From NCBI GenBank assembly GCA_900318395.1, contig ONKL01000018.1, positions 1 through 64,000 of the forward strand: a DNA stretch of 64,000 nucleotides, in the 5' to 3' direction. The notes under the pieces were generated by a model. It was not told the DNA's origin. It made no database searches and saw only the letters and a list, made by a program, of their open reading frames with translations. Numbering within the stretch: position 1 is the stretch's first letter; every line of letters begins with the position of its first letter. Source of the DNA: an uncultured Prevotella sp. GTDB taxonomy: Bacteria; Bacteroidota; Bacteroidia; Bacteroidales; Bacteroidaceae. Both the position numbers and the translations under genes were made by a program. Of the stretch, positions 8,896 through 16,418 are shown in pieces.

Positions 8896-8925
8896 GGGCG
8901 CAGAGACTTTCCCATCCCTGCGCCC
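8896..8925 (+). terminator. hairpin terminator after the FeoB remnant
   Basis: Perfect 8-bp stem GGGCGCAG/CTGCGCCC with a 14-nt loop, 12 bp after the remnant's last stop codon. The following sequence is ACTTGTTC, so the U-run is poor; it is likely the former feoB terminator. Confidence 0.5.
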
Positions 8926-9136
8926 CACTTGTTCAAGTTTCAGTAAGGTTACTTTCATATCTACAGTTTTGTGATTTTCTCTTGATTCAGATGTATTTCT
9001 GTTTTCGAGAGAAAATATACAAACATTTTGTGTATATTGCAAGTAGATTCTCGTGAGAAATTTATAATAATATTCAATAATTCTTCTAATTTTGATTCAA
9101 ATGTCTCATTTTAAGCATATTATCTTTCTTCTTGTG

Positions 9137-9213
9137 TCCACTAGCTTTCCACTAACATTCCACTAACTCTTCACTAGGTTTCCACTGACTCTCCACTGGA
9201 TTTCCACTAAATA
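9137..9213 (+). repeat. 11-bp tandem repeat array, left arm of a large inverted repeat
   Basis: Seven consecutive 11-bp units of the type TCCACTAACAT / TCCACTAACTC / TTCACTAGGTT. Units 1 to 5 match, in order, the reverse complement of the array at 9470-9535, so the two arrays could pair as an arm of roughly 55 bp. Confidence 0.85.
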
Positions 9214-9242
9214 ATCTTTTAGTGCCTGTTCTTCTGCACGCT

Positions 9243-9303
9243 GAATAAGCGTTCCTTATTCTGCAACAAGGGTCCCTTATTGACCAATAAGCGCTGCTTA
9301 TCC
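9243..9303 (+). repeat. cluster of small hairpins with AATAAG/CTTATT arms
   Basis: GAATAAG-CGTTC-CTTATTC is a perfect 7-bp hairpin at 9243-9261. It is followed by the palindrome AAGGGTCCCTT and by ATAAGC-GCT-GCTTAT. They lie inside the inverted 11-bp arrays. Confidence 0.7.
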
Positions 9304-9318
9304 CCTTTTAGCGATCTG

Positions 9319-9380
9319 TTCCCAACGTGGGAACGTCTAATTCCCAATGTGGGAACGTTTCATTCCCAAGGTGGGAACGT
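9319..9380 (+). repeat. three tandem palindromes with 22-bp period
   Basis: TTCCCAACGTGGGAA, TTCCCAATGTGGGAA and TTCCCAAGGTGGGAA, each followed by CGT and spaced exactly 22 bp apart. The arms are identical and only the 3-bp centres vary. This suggests three binding sites or three small hairpins. Confidence 0.85.
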
Positions 9381-9469
9381 TTAACGACCTCCGAGCCCGT
9401 TCTTCAACAGTTAGTATGCACATATCGTCGAACTGCCTCTGCATATTTATTCGAAACCGCTCCAAAACT

Positions 9470-9535
9470 TTAGTGGAACCTTAGTGGAAACTTAGTGAAG
9501 AGTTAGTGGAATGTTAGTGGAATGCTAGTATAATT
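9470..9535 (+). repeat. 11-bp tandem repeat array, right arm of a large inverted repeat
   Basis: Six consecutive 11-bp units of the type TTAGTGGAATG / TTAGTGGAAAC / TTAGTGAAGAG, inverted relative to 9137-9213. From 9536 to about 9790 I see no gene; the stretch has no convincing frame and no further repeats. Confidence 0.85.
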
Positions 9536-9790
9536 TAATTGACTTAGAATCAGCAATATAACTATCATCTGTAGACTTATAAAATGGATAACATGTAAAA
9601 ATGTCTATATTCTATATTTTTTTATATCTCTTAGAAAACGATGTCAGCATGTCAGCGGTTTTGATCTGTGCGGTGAACAGCAGGTTGCACATCTCCTAGA
9701 ACCTTTTCGCCTAACCCCGCCCCATCCCCATTTGCTCCTCCACAATACGCCTAATAACTATTGGTGAAACACAAAAACTTGGCCTAAAAT

Positions 9791-9835
9791 TTGGAACTTT
9801 CGAAAAATCTCCCTATATTTGCAATCGAATTGCAA
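9791..9835 (+). promoter_or_regulatory. promoter with overlapping 17-bp palindromic operator for mntA-hepT
   Basis: A -33-like TTTGG near 9790 and a -7 TATATTTG at 9814-9821 precede the gene. A perfect inverted repeat TTGCAAT-CGA-ATTGCAA at 9819-9835 overlaps the end of the -7 box and the likely start point. Its position suits a repressor site, probably for autoregulation by the toxin-antitoxin proteins. Confidence 0.6.
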
Positions 9836-9850
9836 TAAAATGGTAGTAAT

Positions 9851-10153
9851 ATGAAGACCTCGCAGGAATACATCGACCTCATCCGTGAGCACCGTTCCGA
9901 GCTTTTCGAGCAGTTCGGCATCACGAGCATGCGCCTTTTCGGTTCTGTGGCCAGGGGAGAGCACCATGAGGGCAGCGATGTGGATCTCTTCGTCACAATG
10001 CCTCCCAAGATGTTCAAGTACATTGAGGCAGCCCAATATCTGGAGCAGCTCCTGGGGTGTAGCGTCGACCTGATCCGCGACCATCAGAACCTGCGACCCT
10101 TCTTCCGTCAACAAATAGAGCGCGATGGCATCGATGTCTTTACAGCAGCTTAG
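9851..10153 (+). CDS. mntA: MntA-type nucleotidyltransferase antitoxin
   Basis: A 100-residue minimal nucleotidyltransferase with the family signature GSVARGE followed by SDVDLFV (GSx10DxD, residues about 32-48). Known MntA proteins neutralise the HepT toxin by adding AMP groups to a tyrosine near its active site. The next gene is HepT-like and overlaps by 29 bp, the standard arrangement for this toxin-antitoxin family. It stands next to gene debris and repeats, as defence genes often do. Confidence 0.85.
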   Translation: MKTSQEYIDLIREHRSELFEQFGITSMRLFGSVARGEHHEGSDVDLFVTMPPKMFKYIEAAQYLEQLLGCSVDLIRDHQNLRPFFRQQIERDGIDVFTAA

Positions 10154-10532
10154 AGTCGTGGAAGATATGCTTAGGCAGATCCGCGAATCAATCCACAATC
10201 TTGAGTTGTGGAACGAATCTTATTCGGATGTCAGTCAGATGCTGACTTCGCCAGATGGTGTGAAGACATTGGCGGCAGACTGTATGTTGATAGAGGCAAT
10301 CGGTGAAGGATTCAAGCGCATCGATGAGCGCACGAACCAGCTATTACTTCCCACTCGCCCAGAAATACCCTGGAAGGCTGTTAAGGGCATGCGCGACCAT
10401 ATTGCTCACGGTTATTTTGACATTAATCATGAATTGGTTTGGGACGTGGTAAAGAATGATCTTCCAGATCTTCGCGAAGCCGTAGATTATTTCATCGAAC
10501 ATCTATATGAGATAGTCCCATTTGATAAATAA
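10125..10532 (+). CDS. hepT: HepT-like HEPN ribonuclease toxin
   Basis: A 135-residue alpha-helical HEPN (DUF86) protein. The Rx4HxY motif is intact at RDHIAHGY (residues about 106-113), supplying the RNase Arg and His and the Tyr that MntA modifies. It could start at 10125 or at the ATG at 10134; the second gives MSLQQLRVVEDMLRQI, which fits the family better. It overlaps and is probably co-translated with the antitoxin. Confidence 0.85.
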   Translation: MASMSLQQLRVVEDMLRQIRESIHNLELWNESYSDVSQMLTSPDGVKTLAADCMLIEAIGEGFKRIDERTNQLLLPTRPEIPWKAVKGMRDHIAHGYFDINHELVWDVVKNDLPDLREAVDYFIEHLYEIVPFDK

Positions 10533-10727
10533 TGTAGAACCCTAAAAACAAAACTGCGTATGATAACATAGCAAAGAAAAATAAACATATACGTTGAAGC
10601 ATCAGCTGAATCTTGTTCTTGAAAATCGCCATAATTTCAATAACACACAAGATGAAAGTAGATGATTCGCGCCCGAGGGCGTGAGCATTACTCGTTAAGT
10701 GTGTTAGGTGTTTGGCGATACCTCAAG

Positions 10728-10760
10728 AACGTAAGCGAAGTAACCGCTCACGTTTTTTAT
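10728..10760 (+). terminator. intrinsic terminator downstream of hepT
   Basis: Stem AACGTAAGCG/CGCTCACGTT (nine of ten pairs), 7-nt loop, then TTTTTT. It lies 195 bp after hepT. The intervening 10533-10727 holds no recognisable gene; a short CGCCC/GGGCG hairpin lies near 10668-10680. From 10761 to 10905 the DNA is AT-rich and featureless. Confidence 0.55.
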
Positions 10761-10905
10761 TGTATTTAATCGTGAAATATTATTTAATAATTCGCGCAAT
10801 GAAAACAATTAAATCTATTTCGCCTTTAATGAAAATTAGAGAGAATAAAAGAAAGCCGTCCTCACATCAAACGTAATACTGATAATTATTAACAAAGTAC
10901 AACAT

Positions 10906-12390
10906 ATGAGAAAGATAAATATAATGAAATATATTAAGTTAATAGTGTTTCTTCTGACAATGGTAATATCGATTTCATGTCAGGGGTTAATTGATGCAAT
11001 AATTGGGACTGAAGATAATCCGGTACAAAAGCCAGATTATGAAGTTAATGATCCCCAATCATTTAATGCCCTAACAACGCCATTGACTCTTGAGGCTGTT
11101 TCAGGAACTATTACTATAAATTTTAAAACGGACAAAACAATCGAATACAGCCTTGATGATGGATTAAATTGGGTAGCATCTACCCCATCATTAGAGTCAA
11201 ATATTCAAATAATAGGTAATAAGATTTTGTTAAGAGGGAACAACCCGTCATATAATGGGTCATATATTAGATGTGAGGATGAATTTTATGTTTATGGAAA
11301 TATCATGAGTCTTATTTCTGGAAACGATTTCGCTAACATAAAGGCTTTTGATAAAGAAAAAGGAGAAGGTGCCTTTTATGGTTTTTTAGGAGGGAATCAT
11401 AAACTAATGAGTCATGATGTTAAAAAACTTGTACTCCCTGCAACCACACTAACCCCAAATTGTTATAGAAGTATGTTTATAGGTTGTGAAAGTATGACAA
11501 GAGCTCCGGCTTTACCTGCAAAAGACCTAACAGGTGCTGAGAGTTGTTACACAGATATGTTTGAATCGTGTAGGAGTCTAATACTGCCTCCAGAGCTACC
11601 AGCCACAAAATTATCAAAACAATGTTATATGGGAATGCTAAAATATTGTAATACGATTACCATAGGACCTGTTTTACCAGCTACAGACCTAACTGGCTGC
11701 GACAATTGTTATTCCCATATGTTTTTTGGATGTAAAGGCTTAAAGCAAGCACCATCTTTACCTGCACTTAAATTGGCTCCTCAATGCTATTATGTTATGT
11801 TTAAAGATTGTTATGAACTTGAAATTGCACCAGAACTTCCTGCGACAGACTTGACAGACGCGAATTACTGTTACTGGTCAATGTTTGGATCTTGCAAAAA
11901 GTTAAAAGTAGTCCCTTCTTTGAATGCAACAAAATTATCGAAGGGCTGCTATTCAGGCATGTTCGGAGGTTGTGAAAGTTTAATTAAAGCACCAGAATTG
12001 CCCGCAACAGTAATAGAAGAAGCATGCTATTCAGGAATGTTTCATTATTGCCACAACCTAAAAATTGGTCCTTCAGAATTACCAGGATTAGAGCTAAAAA
12101 AAGCGTGTTATAGTAGTATGTTTGAGGAATGTGAACAGCTTGTAACTGCACCGATTCTTCCTGCAAAAAGTATTGACAAAGATTATTGTTATAGAGATAT
12201 GTTTAGTGGATGTTCAAAACTTGCAACGATAACATGTAAGGCAACATCCATTACTGGAGTTTCTTCAACTGAAAATTGGCTTAAAGGTGTTTCTGAAACA
12301 GGGACTTTCAAAAAAGCCACAAATATGAAAAACTGGCCGACAGATAGCCCATCAGGTATTCCAATGGGTTGGTCGATAATAGATTTATAA
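10906..12390 (+). CDS. surface lipoprotein with CYxxMF repeats (BspA-like variant)
   Basis: A 494-residue protein with a signal peptide and lipobox (MVISISCQG), so it is probably a membrane-anchored surface protein. Residues about 180-450 consist of about ten repeats of some 23-28 residues of the form LPATxL..(C)CYxxMFxxCxxL..AP. They resemble the leucine-rich repeats of BspA-like proteins, with a Cys pair in each repeat. The conserved Cys residues could stack as a ladder of disulfides outside the cell. Base composition is much more AT-rich than in flanking genes. It is followed 14 bp later by a second repeat protein. Adhesion is a family-based guess. Confidence 0.75.
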   Translation: MRKINIMKYIKLIVFLLTMVISISCQGLIDAIIGTEDNPVQKPDYEVNDPQSFNALTTPLTLEAVSGTITINFKTDKTIEYSLDDGLNWVASTPSLESNIQIIGNKILLRGNNPSYNGSYIRCEDEFYVYGNIMSLISGNDFANIKAFDKEKGEGAFYGFLGGNHKLMSHDVKKLVLPATTLTPNCYRSMFIGCESMTRAPALPAKDLTGAESCYTDMFESCRSLILPPELPATKLSKQCYMGMLKYCNTITIGPVLPATDLTGCDNCYSHMFFGCKGLKQAPSLPALKLAPQCYYVMFKDCYELEIAPELPATDLTDANYCYWSMFGSCKKLKVVPSLNATKLSKGCYSGMFGGCESLIKAPELPATVIEEACYSGMFHYCHNLKIGPSELPGLELKKACYSSMFEECEQLVTAPILPAKSIDKDYCYRDMFSGCSKLATITCKATSITGVSSTENWLKGVSETGTFKKATNMKNWPTDSPSGIPMGWSIIDL

Positions 12391-12404
12391 ATTAGAATTG
12401 AGAC

Positions 12405-13781
12405 ATGAAAAGATTTATTAGTATTTTCCTTATATCACTTTTCCCGGCTGTGCTCTTAGCGGAAGATGTTGTAGTTGAAGGTTTTTGGCTCGATATTGAT
12501 GAAAATTCAGGAACAGCATCATTAATAAAAGGCGACTATCATGGCGATATTATAATACCAGAATCAATATTATATGGGGGTATCAAATATACCATAACGG
12601 AAATTGATAGATATGCATTTTCTAATAGTGACATTACTTCTGTTGTTTGTCCAAATAGTATTATAAATATTGGAAATGCAGCATTTTGGCAATGTAAAAA
12701 CCTCATTTCTGTAGTCCTAAGTGAGAATATTACGAATATAGAACAACAAGTATTTGAAGAGTGTAAGAATCTTACTTCTATAAACATACCTGATGGAGTA
12801 AAATCCATCGGGTATCTAGCTTTTGCTGATTGCGAGAAACTTAAATTTGTTAAGTTTCCAAAAGATCTTGTAACAATTGGACAAAATGCATTTGGTGGCA
12901 CCGCTATTGAAGAAGCTGTTTTATATGACAAGTTAGAAACAATAGGTAGGACAGCTTTTGTAAAATGCTTACAATTGAAAAATATAAAAATGCCCAAATC
13001 CGTCAAAAAAATAGGAGAATTCGCATTCAATCTTTGTAGCAATTTGCAAACAATTGAGTTACAATCAGATCCAATTATAGGAGAATGTGCTTTTAAAAAT
13101 TGTACTGGGCTAAAAGAATTTTATTGTAACTCTATTATAGTTCCAACTGCATATACTAATGCATTCGAAGGCTCCAACATCACTAATGCGAAATTATACG
13201 TACCTGAGAGATGTATAAATGACTATAAGTCCAAAGTACCATGGAATGGATTCGGAACTATAGTTAGTATAAGTGGCGGTGATGATCATGGAGAAAGATT
13301 GAAATGTGAAAAGCCAACCATATTTTATAATAAAGGGAAATTGAATTTTCAAAGTTCAACAGATGGTGTAACCTTTTATTATACAATAAAGAATAATGAC
13401 ACCCAATTTTGTCAAGGTGATAATGTGGAGTTATCAGTTACTTATCTTATAAATGTTTATGCTACTAAAACTGGCTATATAGACTCCGAAACAGCTACAG
13501 CAACCCTTTGCTGGATAGACGTTGAGCCAAAGAAGGAAGGATTTACGAATGGTATATCCTATGTGAGGTCTCATGGTGTGGTGATCCAAGCATCAGAAGG
13601 GTTCTTCAACATCTCTGGAGCAGAAGATGGCACTCCAATTAGCGTATATAACACAGCTGGTCAGATGGTTGGTTCAGTAAAAGCATCTTCAGAAACAACA
13701 ATAGTTAACACTATGTTGCAAGAAGGAGAAATCGGAATCGTGAAGATAGGTGACAAATCTATAAAGGTGCTGATGAAGTAA
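12405..13781 (+). CDS. BspA-family leucine-rich repeat protein with sorting-type C-terminus
   Basis: 458 residues: signal peptide (MKRFISIFLISLFPAVLLA), then LRR_5/BspA repeats of about 23 residues (I..IG..AF..C..L..I..P) from about residue 60 to 270. Next comes a middle segment resembling chitobiase/beta-hexosaminidase-like C-terminal repeats (PTIFYNKGKLNFQSSTDGV). The last ~70 residues (VYNTAGQMVGSV; ending IKVLMK) look like a type IX secretion sorting domain. Secreted and surface-attached is the likely location. It is AT-rich like its neighbour and probably co-transcribed with it. Confidence 0.8.
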   Translation: MKRFISIFLISLFPAVLLAEDVVVEGFWLDIDENSGTASLIKGDYHGDIIIPESILYGGIKYTITEIDRYAFSNSDITSVVCPNSIINIGNAAFWQCKNLISVVLSENITNIEQQVFEECKNLTSINIPDGVKSIGYLAFADCEKLKFVKFPKDLVTIGQNAFGGTAIEEAVLYDKLETIGRTAFVKCLQLKNIKMPKSVKKIGEFAFNLCSNLQTIELQSDPIIGECAFKNCTGLKEFYCNSIIVPTAYTNAFEGSNITNAKLYVPERCINDYKSKVPWNGFGTIVSISGGDDHGERLKCEKPTIFYNKGKLNFQSSTDGVTFYYTIKNNDTQFCQGDNVELSVTYLINVYATKTGYIDSETATATLCWIDVEPKKEGFTNGISYVRSHGVVIQASEGFFNISGAEDGTPISVYNTAGQMVGSVKASSETTIVNTMLQEGEIGIVKIGDKSIKVLMK

Positions 13782-13842
13782 CTGATAACTGTCAAGTTTC
13801 ATCACTGTTTTTTTAATGTTAGTTAATTCATATGCAAATTGT

Positions 13843-13876
13843 AAACGGGGCTTCGCAATCGCTGCGGGCCCCGTTT
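13843..13876 (+). terminator. hairpin after the BspA-like gene pair
   Basis: AAACGGGGC/GCCCCGTTT, a perfect 9-bp stem with a 16-nt loop, 61 bp past the stop. There is no U-run after it on the plus strand. From 13877 to 14126 I see only low-complexity AT-rich DNA (a 33-codon Asn/Lys-rich frame at 13915-14016 is probably chance) and scattered TTGCGAC fragments. Confidence 0.5.
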
Positions 13877-14126
13877 GCATTCATTACTAACACTAACTCA
13901 AACTATTCAATCAAATGGAAAAAAAGAAAATCACTAACAATAACCAAACGTATGCAAATATGAATCAAAAAACTAACTCTAACTTATGTATGAATCTTAA
14001 ATCTGATGCAAAATAATCAGCCGCTTTCTTCGCCGACTTGTTGCGACGGGGTTTGGGATTTGCGACAAACTGCGAGCATCCACCCATTTGCGTGTCGCAA
14101 AAGGAGAAAGATTTTGCTGTGTAATG

Positions 14127-14759
14127 TCACCCGAAGAGGAACTGCTGGTTGGTGTATTCCCACTGGATGACGCGGAAGTGGATGAGGCGGGTCAGGAGGG
14201 AAATGACCTTGGGGCGCGGGAGATGGGAGCGGCGCACTATCTGATTGAGGGGAAGAGGCTGATCCTGCAACACTTCGAGTATCTTCTTCACAGCGTCGGT
14301 ATAGGTCATCATCGTGCCCTGGGGATTCTGAGAGGCTCGCCACAGGGCCAGATGGACGGGTGAGGCTACGATGTTCTCATCTGCTATGCGGATATAGGCT
14401 TTCTTGGTGCCTTCATCGTTGATGGCACAGACAGGGCGGCGGTCTGAAGGGGGGACTGTGACTACCACAATGGTGCGACCATCGACATGATAAGTGTCGA
14501 ACCTGATGCTGGCCTGGGGGCTACAATAGCGATAGGCTGCCTGATGCATCATGTAGATCTCTTCCTCGGAGCGCACTCCCGACATGTTGCCATCATCGCG
14601 CACACCAATCAACAGCCTGCCTCCATCAGTATTGGCAAAGGCTGATACTGACTTGGCCAGCTTCTGAGCATCGGAGACACGATACTTGAAATCCTGCTGC
14701 TGATGCTCGCCCTCACGGATGAGCGACTGTAGATACTGCTTGTCGGATGTGTTCAACAT
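14127..14759 (-). CDS. AlbA_2 (Schlafen-type) domain protein with winged-helix C-terminus
   Basis: About 210 residues from the ATG at 14757-14759 (MLNTSDKQYLQSLIREGE). The N-terminal AlbA_2 domain shows the family pattern (EGEHQQQDFK; ANTDGGRLLIGVRDDG; EGTKKAYIRIADEN). The C-terminal 70 residues look like a winged helix (LNQIVRRSHLPRPKVISLLTRL written in part). Such proteins are thought to be nucleic-acid-binding regulators. It overlaps the 3' end of the upstream hydrolase gene by 47 bp. Its last 27 codons are duplicated at 8292-8372. Confidence 0.7.
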   Translation of the reverse strand: MLNTSDKQYLQSLIREGEHQQQDFKYRVSDAQKLAKSVSAFANTDGGRLLIGVRDDGNMSGVRSEEEIYMMHQAAYRYCSPQASIRFDTYHVDGRTIVVVTVPPSDRRPVCAINDEGTKKAYIRIADENIVASPVHLALWRASQNPQGTMMTYTDAVKKILEVLQDQPLPLNQIVRRSHLPRPKVISLLTRLIHFRVIQWEYTNQQFLFG

Positions 14760-15651
14760 ATTCTGATTTGTGCATCTTATAGGCCTGGGCATGGATGGCA
14801 TCGTCGGCTATCCAAAGTGATTTGTCGGAAGGCTTGGCATCATAGAGCCGATAGACCATCTCGGTGGGAACGAAGGTATCTTTGTTGCCATGGATGAAGA
14901 GCATCGGATGGGGCGACTTGCTGACTTCTGAGATGGCAGAGGCCTCCTGGAAACTCCAGCCATAGCGCAGACGGCAGAGCAGACTGGAGGTGTACATCAG
15001 CGGGAACTCTGGCAGGCCGAACTGATTCTTCAGCTCTCCAGCAAACTCATCCCACACACTCGTATAGCCACAATCGTCGATGAAGTGGATATCCTTAACC
15101 CTCTCTGGCAGTGGCTCTGCAGACATCATCATCGTGGTGGCACCACCCATGGAGATGCCATGTACGACCATCGTATCTGTCTGGAACTCAGACAGCCAAT
15201 GGAGCATGTCTTTCCTGTCGAGCCAACCCATCTGAATCATATCGCCCTCGCTCAGGCCATGGGCATGGAAGTCGGGTATCACCACATTATAGCCCCCGAT
15301 CTCCTGGTCGTAGATGCGCGCGATGAAGAGGATGTCGACAGAGCAGTTGCGCCACCCATGGAGTACGAGAGCCGTCTTGTTGCTGCCATTCCAGATATAG
15401 AGTGCATGATGACGCTCACCAGAGGGCATGGTCAGGAAAGTGTCGCGCAAGGCATGCTGACGGCGGAGGCTATCAATCCAAGGGCGTGTCTCAGGATAGC
15501 GCCTGAAGAGTTTCTTGAAACAGGCTGCTGTGTCAGAACGGTCAGCACGGGGTGATAGCGAGTAGTCGAGCATATAGAAGCTGCCGCCGATGGTAGCCAC
15601 AACGAACAGCATCAGGAAAATGCCAATAGTCCAAATTAATACCTTCTTCAT
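14713..15651 (-). CDS. alpha/beta hydrolase, membrane-anchored
   Basis: 312 residues with one N-terminal membrane helix (residues 5-28) and an alpha/beta hydrolase domain. The nucleophile elbow is GISMGG (residues about 167-172), the acid is probably Asp in GNKDTFVP and the base His in DAIHAQ. The oxyanion region is ALVLHGW. The family includes peptidase- and esterase-like enzymes of the inner membrane; the substrate cannot be told. It diverges from ruvC. Confidence 0.75.
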   Translation of the reverse strand: MKKVLIWTIGIFLMLFVVATIGGSFYMLDYSLSPRADRSDTAACFKKLFRRYPETRPWIDSLRRQHALRDTFLTMPSGERHHALYIWNGSNKTALVLHGWRNCSVDILFIARIYDQEIGGYNVVIPDFHAHGLSEGDMIQMGWLDRKDMLHWLSEFQTDTMVVHGISMGGATTMMMSAEPLPERVKDIHFIDDCGYTSVWDEFAGELKNQFGLPEFPLMYTSSLLCRLRYGWSFQEASAISEVSKSPHPMLFIHGNKDTFVPTEMVYRLYDAKPSDKSLWIADDAIHAQAYKMHKSEYVEHIRQAVSTVAHP

Positions 15652-15766
15652 ACCTAAAATAGTCTCATCTGAGAAAACTGGTGCAAAATTAATAAATCTT
15701 TGGCTAACTTATTCCGTCTCTTCACAAAAAAGATAAAAATGTTTTGTTCTGCTCCCATTATTTTAG

Positions 15767-15774
15767 TAACTTTG
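15767..15774 (+). promoter_or_regulatory. ruvC promoter -7 box
   Basis: TAACTTTG, with TTTG at 15743-15746 as the -33 element (20-bp spacing). The start point would fall very close to the ruvC ATG, giving a nearly leaderless mRNA. Confidence 0.6.
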
Positions 15775-15782
15775 TGGCCTGA

Positions 15783-16346
15783 ATGGAAAAGATTATATTA
15801 GGGATTGACCCTGGAACGAACATCATGGGCTATGGCTTGCTGAAGGTGGTTGACGGCAAGGCACAGATGATAACCATGGGGGTGATCGACCTGCGCAAGT
15901 TTGCTGATGGTTACCTGAAGCTGGGACATATCTTTGAGCGGGTGACAAGTATCATTGACGGTTATCTGCCCGACGAGATGGCTATCGAGGCTCCTTTCTT
16001 CGGGAAGAATGTGCAGTCGATGCTGAAGCTGGGCAGGGCTCAGGGAACTGCCATTGCTGCTGCCATCCATCACGGGGTGCCCATCCATGAATATGCGCCG
16101 ATGAAGATCAAGATGGCCCTGACTGGCAACGGTAATGCTTCGAAGGAGCAGGTGGCAGGCATGCTGCAACGACTGCTGAAGATTCCCAATGAGGAGATGG
16201 GCAAGTTTATGGATGCCACCGACGCTCTGGCAGCTGCCTACTGCCACTATCTGCAGATGGGGCGTCCCGAAAGTGACGTGAAATATCGTGGCTGGAAGGA
16301 TTTTGTCAACAAGAACAAGGATAAGGTTTCGAAGAGGAAGGTTTAA
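15783..16346 (+). CDS. ruvC: crossover junction endodeoxyribonuclease RuvC
   Basis: 187 residues. The metal-binding acidic residues are visible at GIDPGTN (Asp7), AIEAPFF (Glu, about 70) and [12 protein letters not shown] (two Asp near 141-144). It resolves Holliday junctions with RuvAB. The Lys-rich C-terminus runs into a stop codon that lies inside the first unit of a 7-bp tandem repeat filling the gap to the next gene. Confidence 0.95.
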   Translation: MEKIILGIDPGTNIMGYGLLKVVDGKAQMITMGVIDLRKFADGYLKLGHIFERVTSIIDGYLPDEMAIEAPFFGKNVQSMLKLGRAQGTAIAAAIHHGVPIHEYAPMKIKMALTGNGNASKEQVAGMLQRLLKIPNEEMGKFMDATDALAAAYCHYLQMGRPESDVKYRGWKDFVNKNKDKVSKRKV

Positions 16347-16417
16347 GGTTTACGGTTTACAGTTTACGGTTTACAGTTTACAGTTTACGGTTTACGGTTT
16401 AAAGTTTATAGTTTAGA
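16341..16417 (+). repeat. 7-bp tandem repeat (GTTTACG/A) filling the ruvC-ABC gap
   Basis: Eleven consecutive 7-bp units GTTTAAG, GTTTACG, GTTTACA and variants. The first unit contains the ruvC TAA and the last ends one base before the ATG of the next gene, so the whole spacer is repeat. Confidence 0.9.
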
Positions 16418-16418
16418 G

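Noticed and set aside
9601..9760. ATGTCAGCATGTCAGCGG and nearby GC-rich bases as a possible gene end or attachment site
   Set aside because: Only a short direct repeat; no frame and no paired copy found.
13915..14016. 33-codon Asn/Lys-rich frame after the BspA-like pair
   Set aside because: Low complexity and no promoter; nothing supports translation.
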